From NCBI RefSeq assembly GCF_029168945.1, contig NW_026870037.1, forward strand, positions 372,001 through 436,000: a DNA stretch of 64,000 bases, read 5' to 3'. Shown piece after piece: positions 63,628 through 64,000 of this stretch. The notes under the pieces were generated by a model that was not told the DNA's origin, ran no database searches, and saw nothing but the letters and a program-made list of their open reading frames with translations. The stretch comes from Cannabis sativa. Its lineage: Eukaryota; Streptophyta; Magnoliopsida; Rosales; Cannabaceae. Position 1 is the stretch's first letter; the number at the start of each line of letters is the position of its first letter. The translations under genes and the position numbers were made by a program.

Positions 63628-64000
63628 TTAATGATATTAGTTCTAACAAACCTATTGTTATTTATAATTGTAAGGCATTGTTAGTAGAATTGCCCTTAAT
63701 TTTAATTTTTTTTTGTAAAACGATCCGCGAATAAAGTTGTGCATACTTTAGCACGTAACTCTATTCACATGGTTTGATTGTACATTCAGTATGGCTTCTT
63801 TGTCTGCTGAAATTTCATTCTTAGTTTTGGATGACTTACTAAGTGTTTTCTTTTTTTCAAAAAAAAAAAAAAACATATTATTTTTTCACCTACAAAAACA
63901 TATATTATTTTCTCAATATATATAAAATGCTAAAAGGATGATTAAGTACCAAATACCAATCACTATCGAAGATAACTGATGACATATCTATTAGAGAATT
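63628..64000. other. Intergenic, non-coding
   Basis: No feature was recognised to the window end. Confidence 0.4.

Overview
The window looks like a stretch of a eudicot plant nuclear genome. It is very AT-rich, its genes carry GT-AG introns, and most of it is transposable elements of plant lineages: Athila-, Tat- and chromovirus-like Ty3 elements, Copia elements, a LINE, hAT and Mutator-like elements, and Helitrons. The species cannot be fixed from the sequence alone. No prokaryotic, viral or CRISPR-type system is present, and I recognised no tRNA or rRNA gene.

Three host genes can be modelled exon by exon. (1) LSM6, plus strand, 9697-10431: 3 coding exons, 91 aa, an RNA-binding Sm-like subunit of the U6/LSm ring. 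(2) Translation elongation factor 1-beta (eEF1B guanine-exchange subunit), minus strand, 13336-15086: 6 exons, 222 aa. (3) A UspA-type universal-stress-like protein, plus strand, 46777-57570: 4 exons, 206 aa, with a 9.7 kb second intron packed with transposons.

Layout. 1-4.8 kb is a graveyard holding a Copia LTR end, a Tat-type gag pseudogene split by a nested DNA element plus solo LTR, and a MULE fragment. 6.6-8.8 kb holds two related TIR elements next to the LSM6 promoter. 8.8-15.3 kb is the gene island. 15.7-35.0 kb is one deeply nested block: the remnant 5' end of a minus-strand Ty3 element whose LTR was hit by a Copia solo LTR (target duplication CAGTA) and by an 11 kb Athila-type element (ACTAC); the Athila 5' LTR was itself hit by a 2.4 kb solo LTR (TTATA), and the gag remnant by a hAT MITE (CCTCTGCC). 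35-37.9 kb holds LTR scraps and a LINE pseudogene. 39.2-45.4 kb holds a hAT MITE and a decayed but structurally complete 5.6 kb Copia element (TCATG). 45.4-57.6 kb holds the UspA-like gene and its intronic Helitrons, LTRs and satellite-like array. 58-64 kb holds a duplicated Copia gag fragment, nested Mutator-like TIR elements (TTTCTAAAA) and a hAT MITE.

No undescribed biological system was found. The most unusual signals are the GTCGCGAC palindromes concentrated in the Athila-type element, a family of Helitron ends with a conserved ACGTGC-GCACGT hairpin, the duplicated splice acceptor in the LSM6 5' leader intron, and the readable multi-level insertion chronology.
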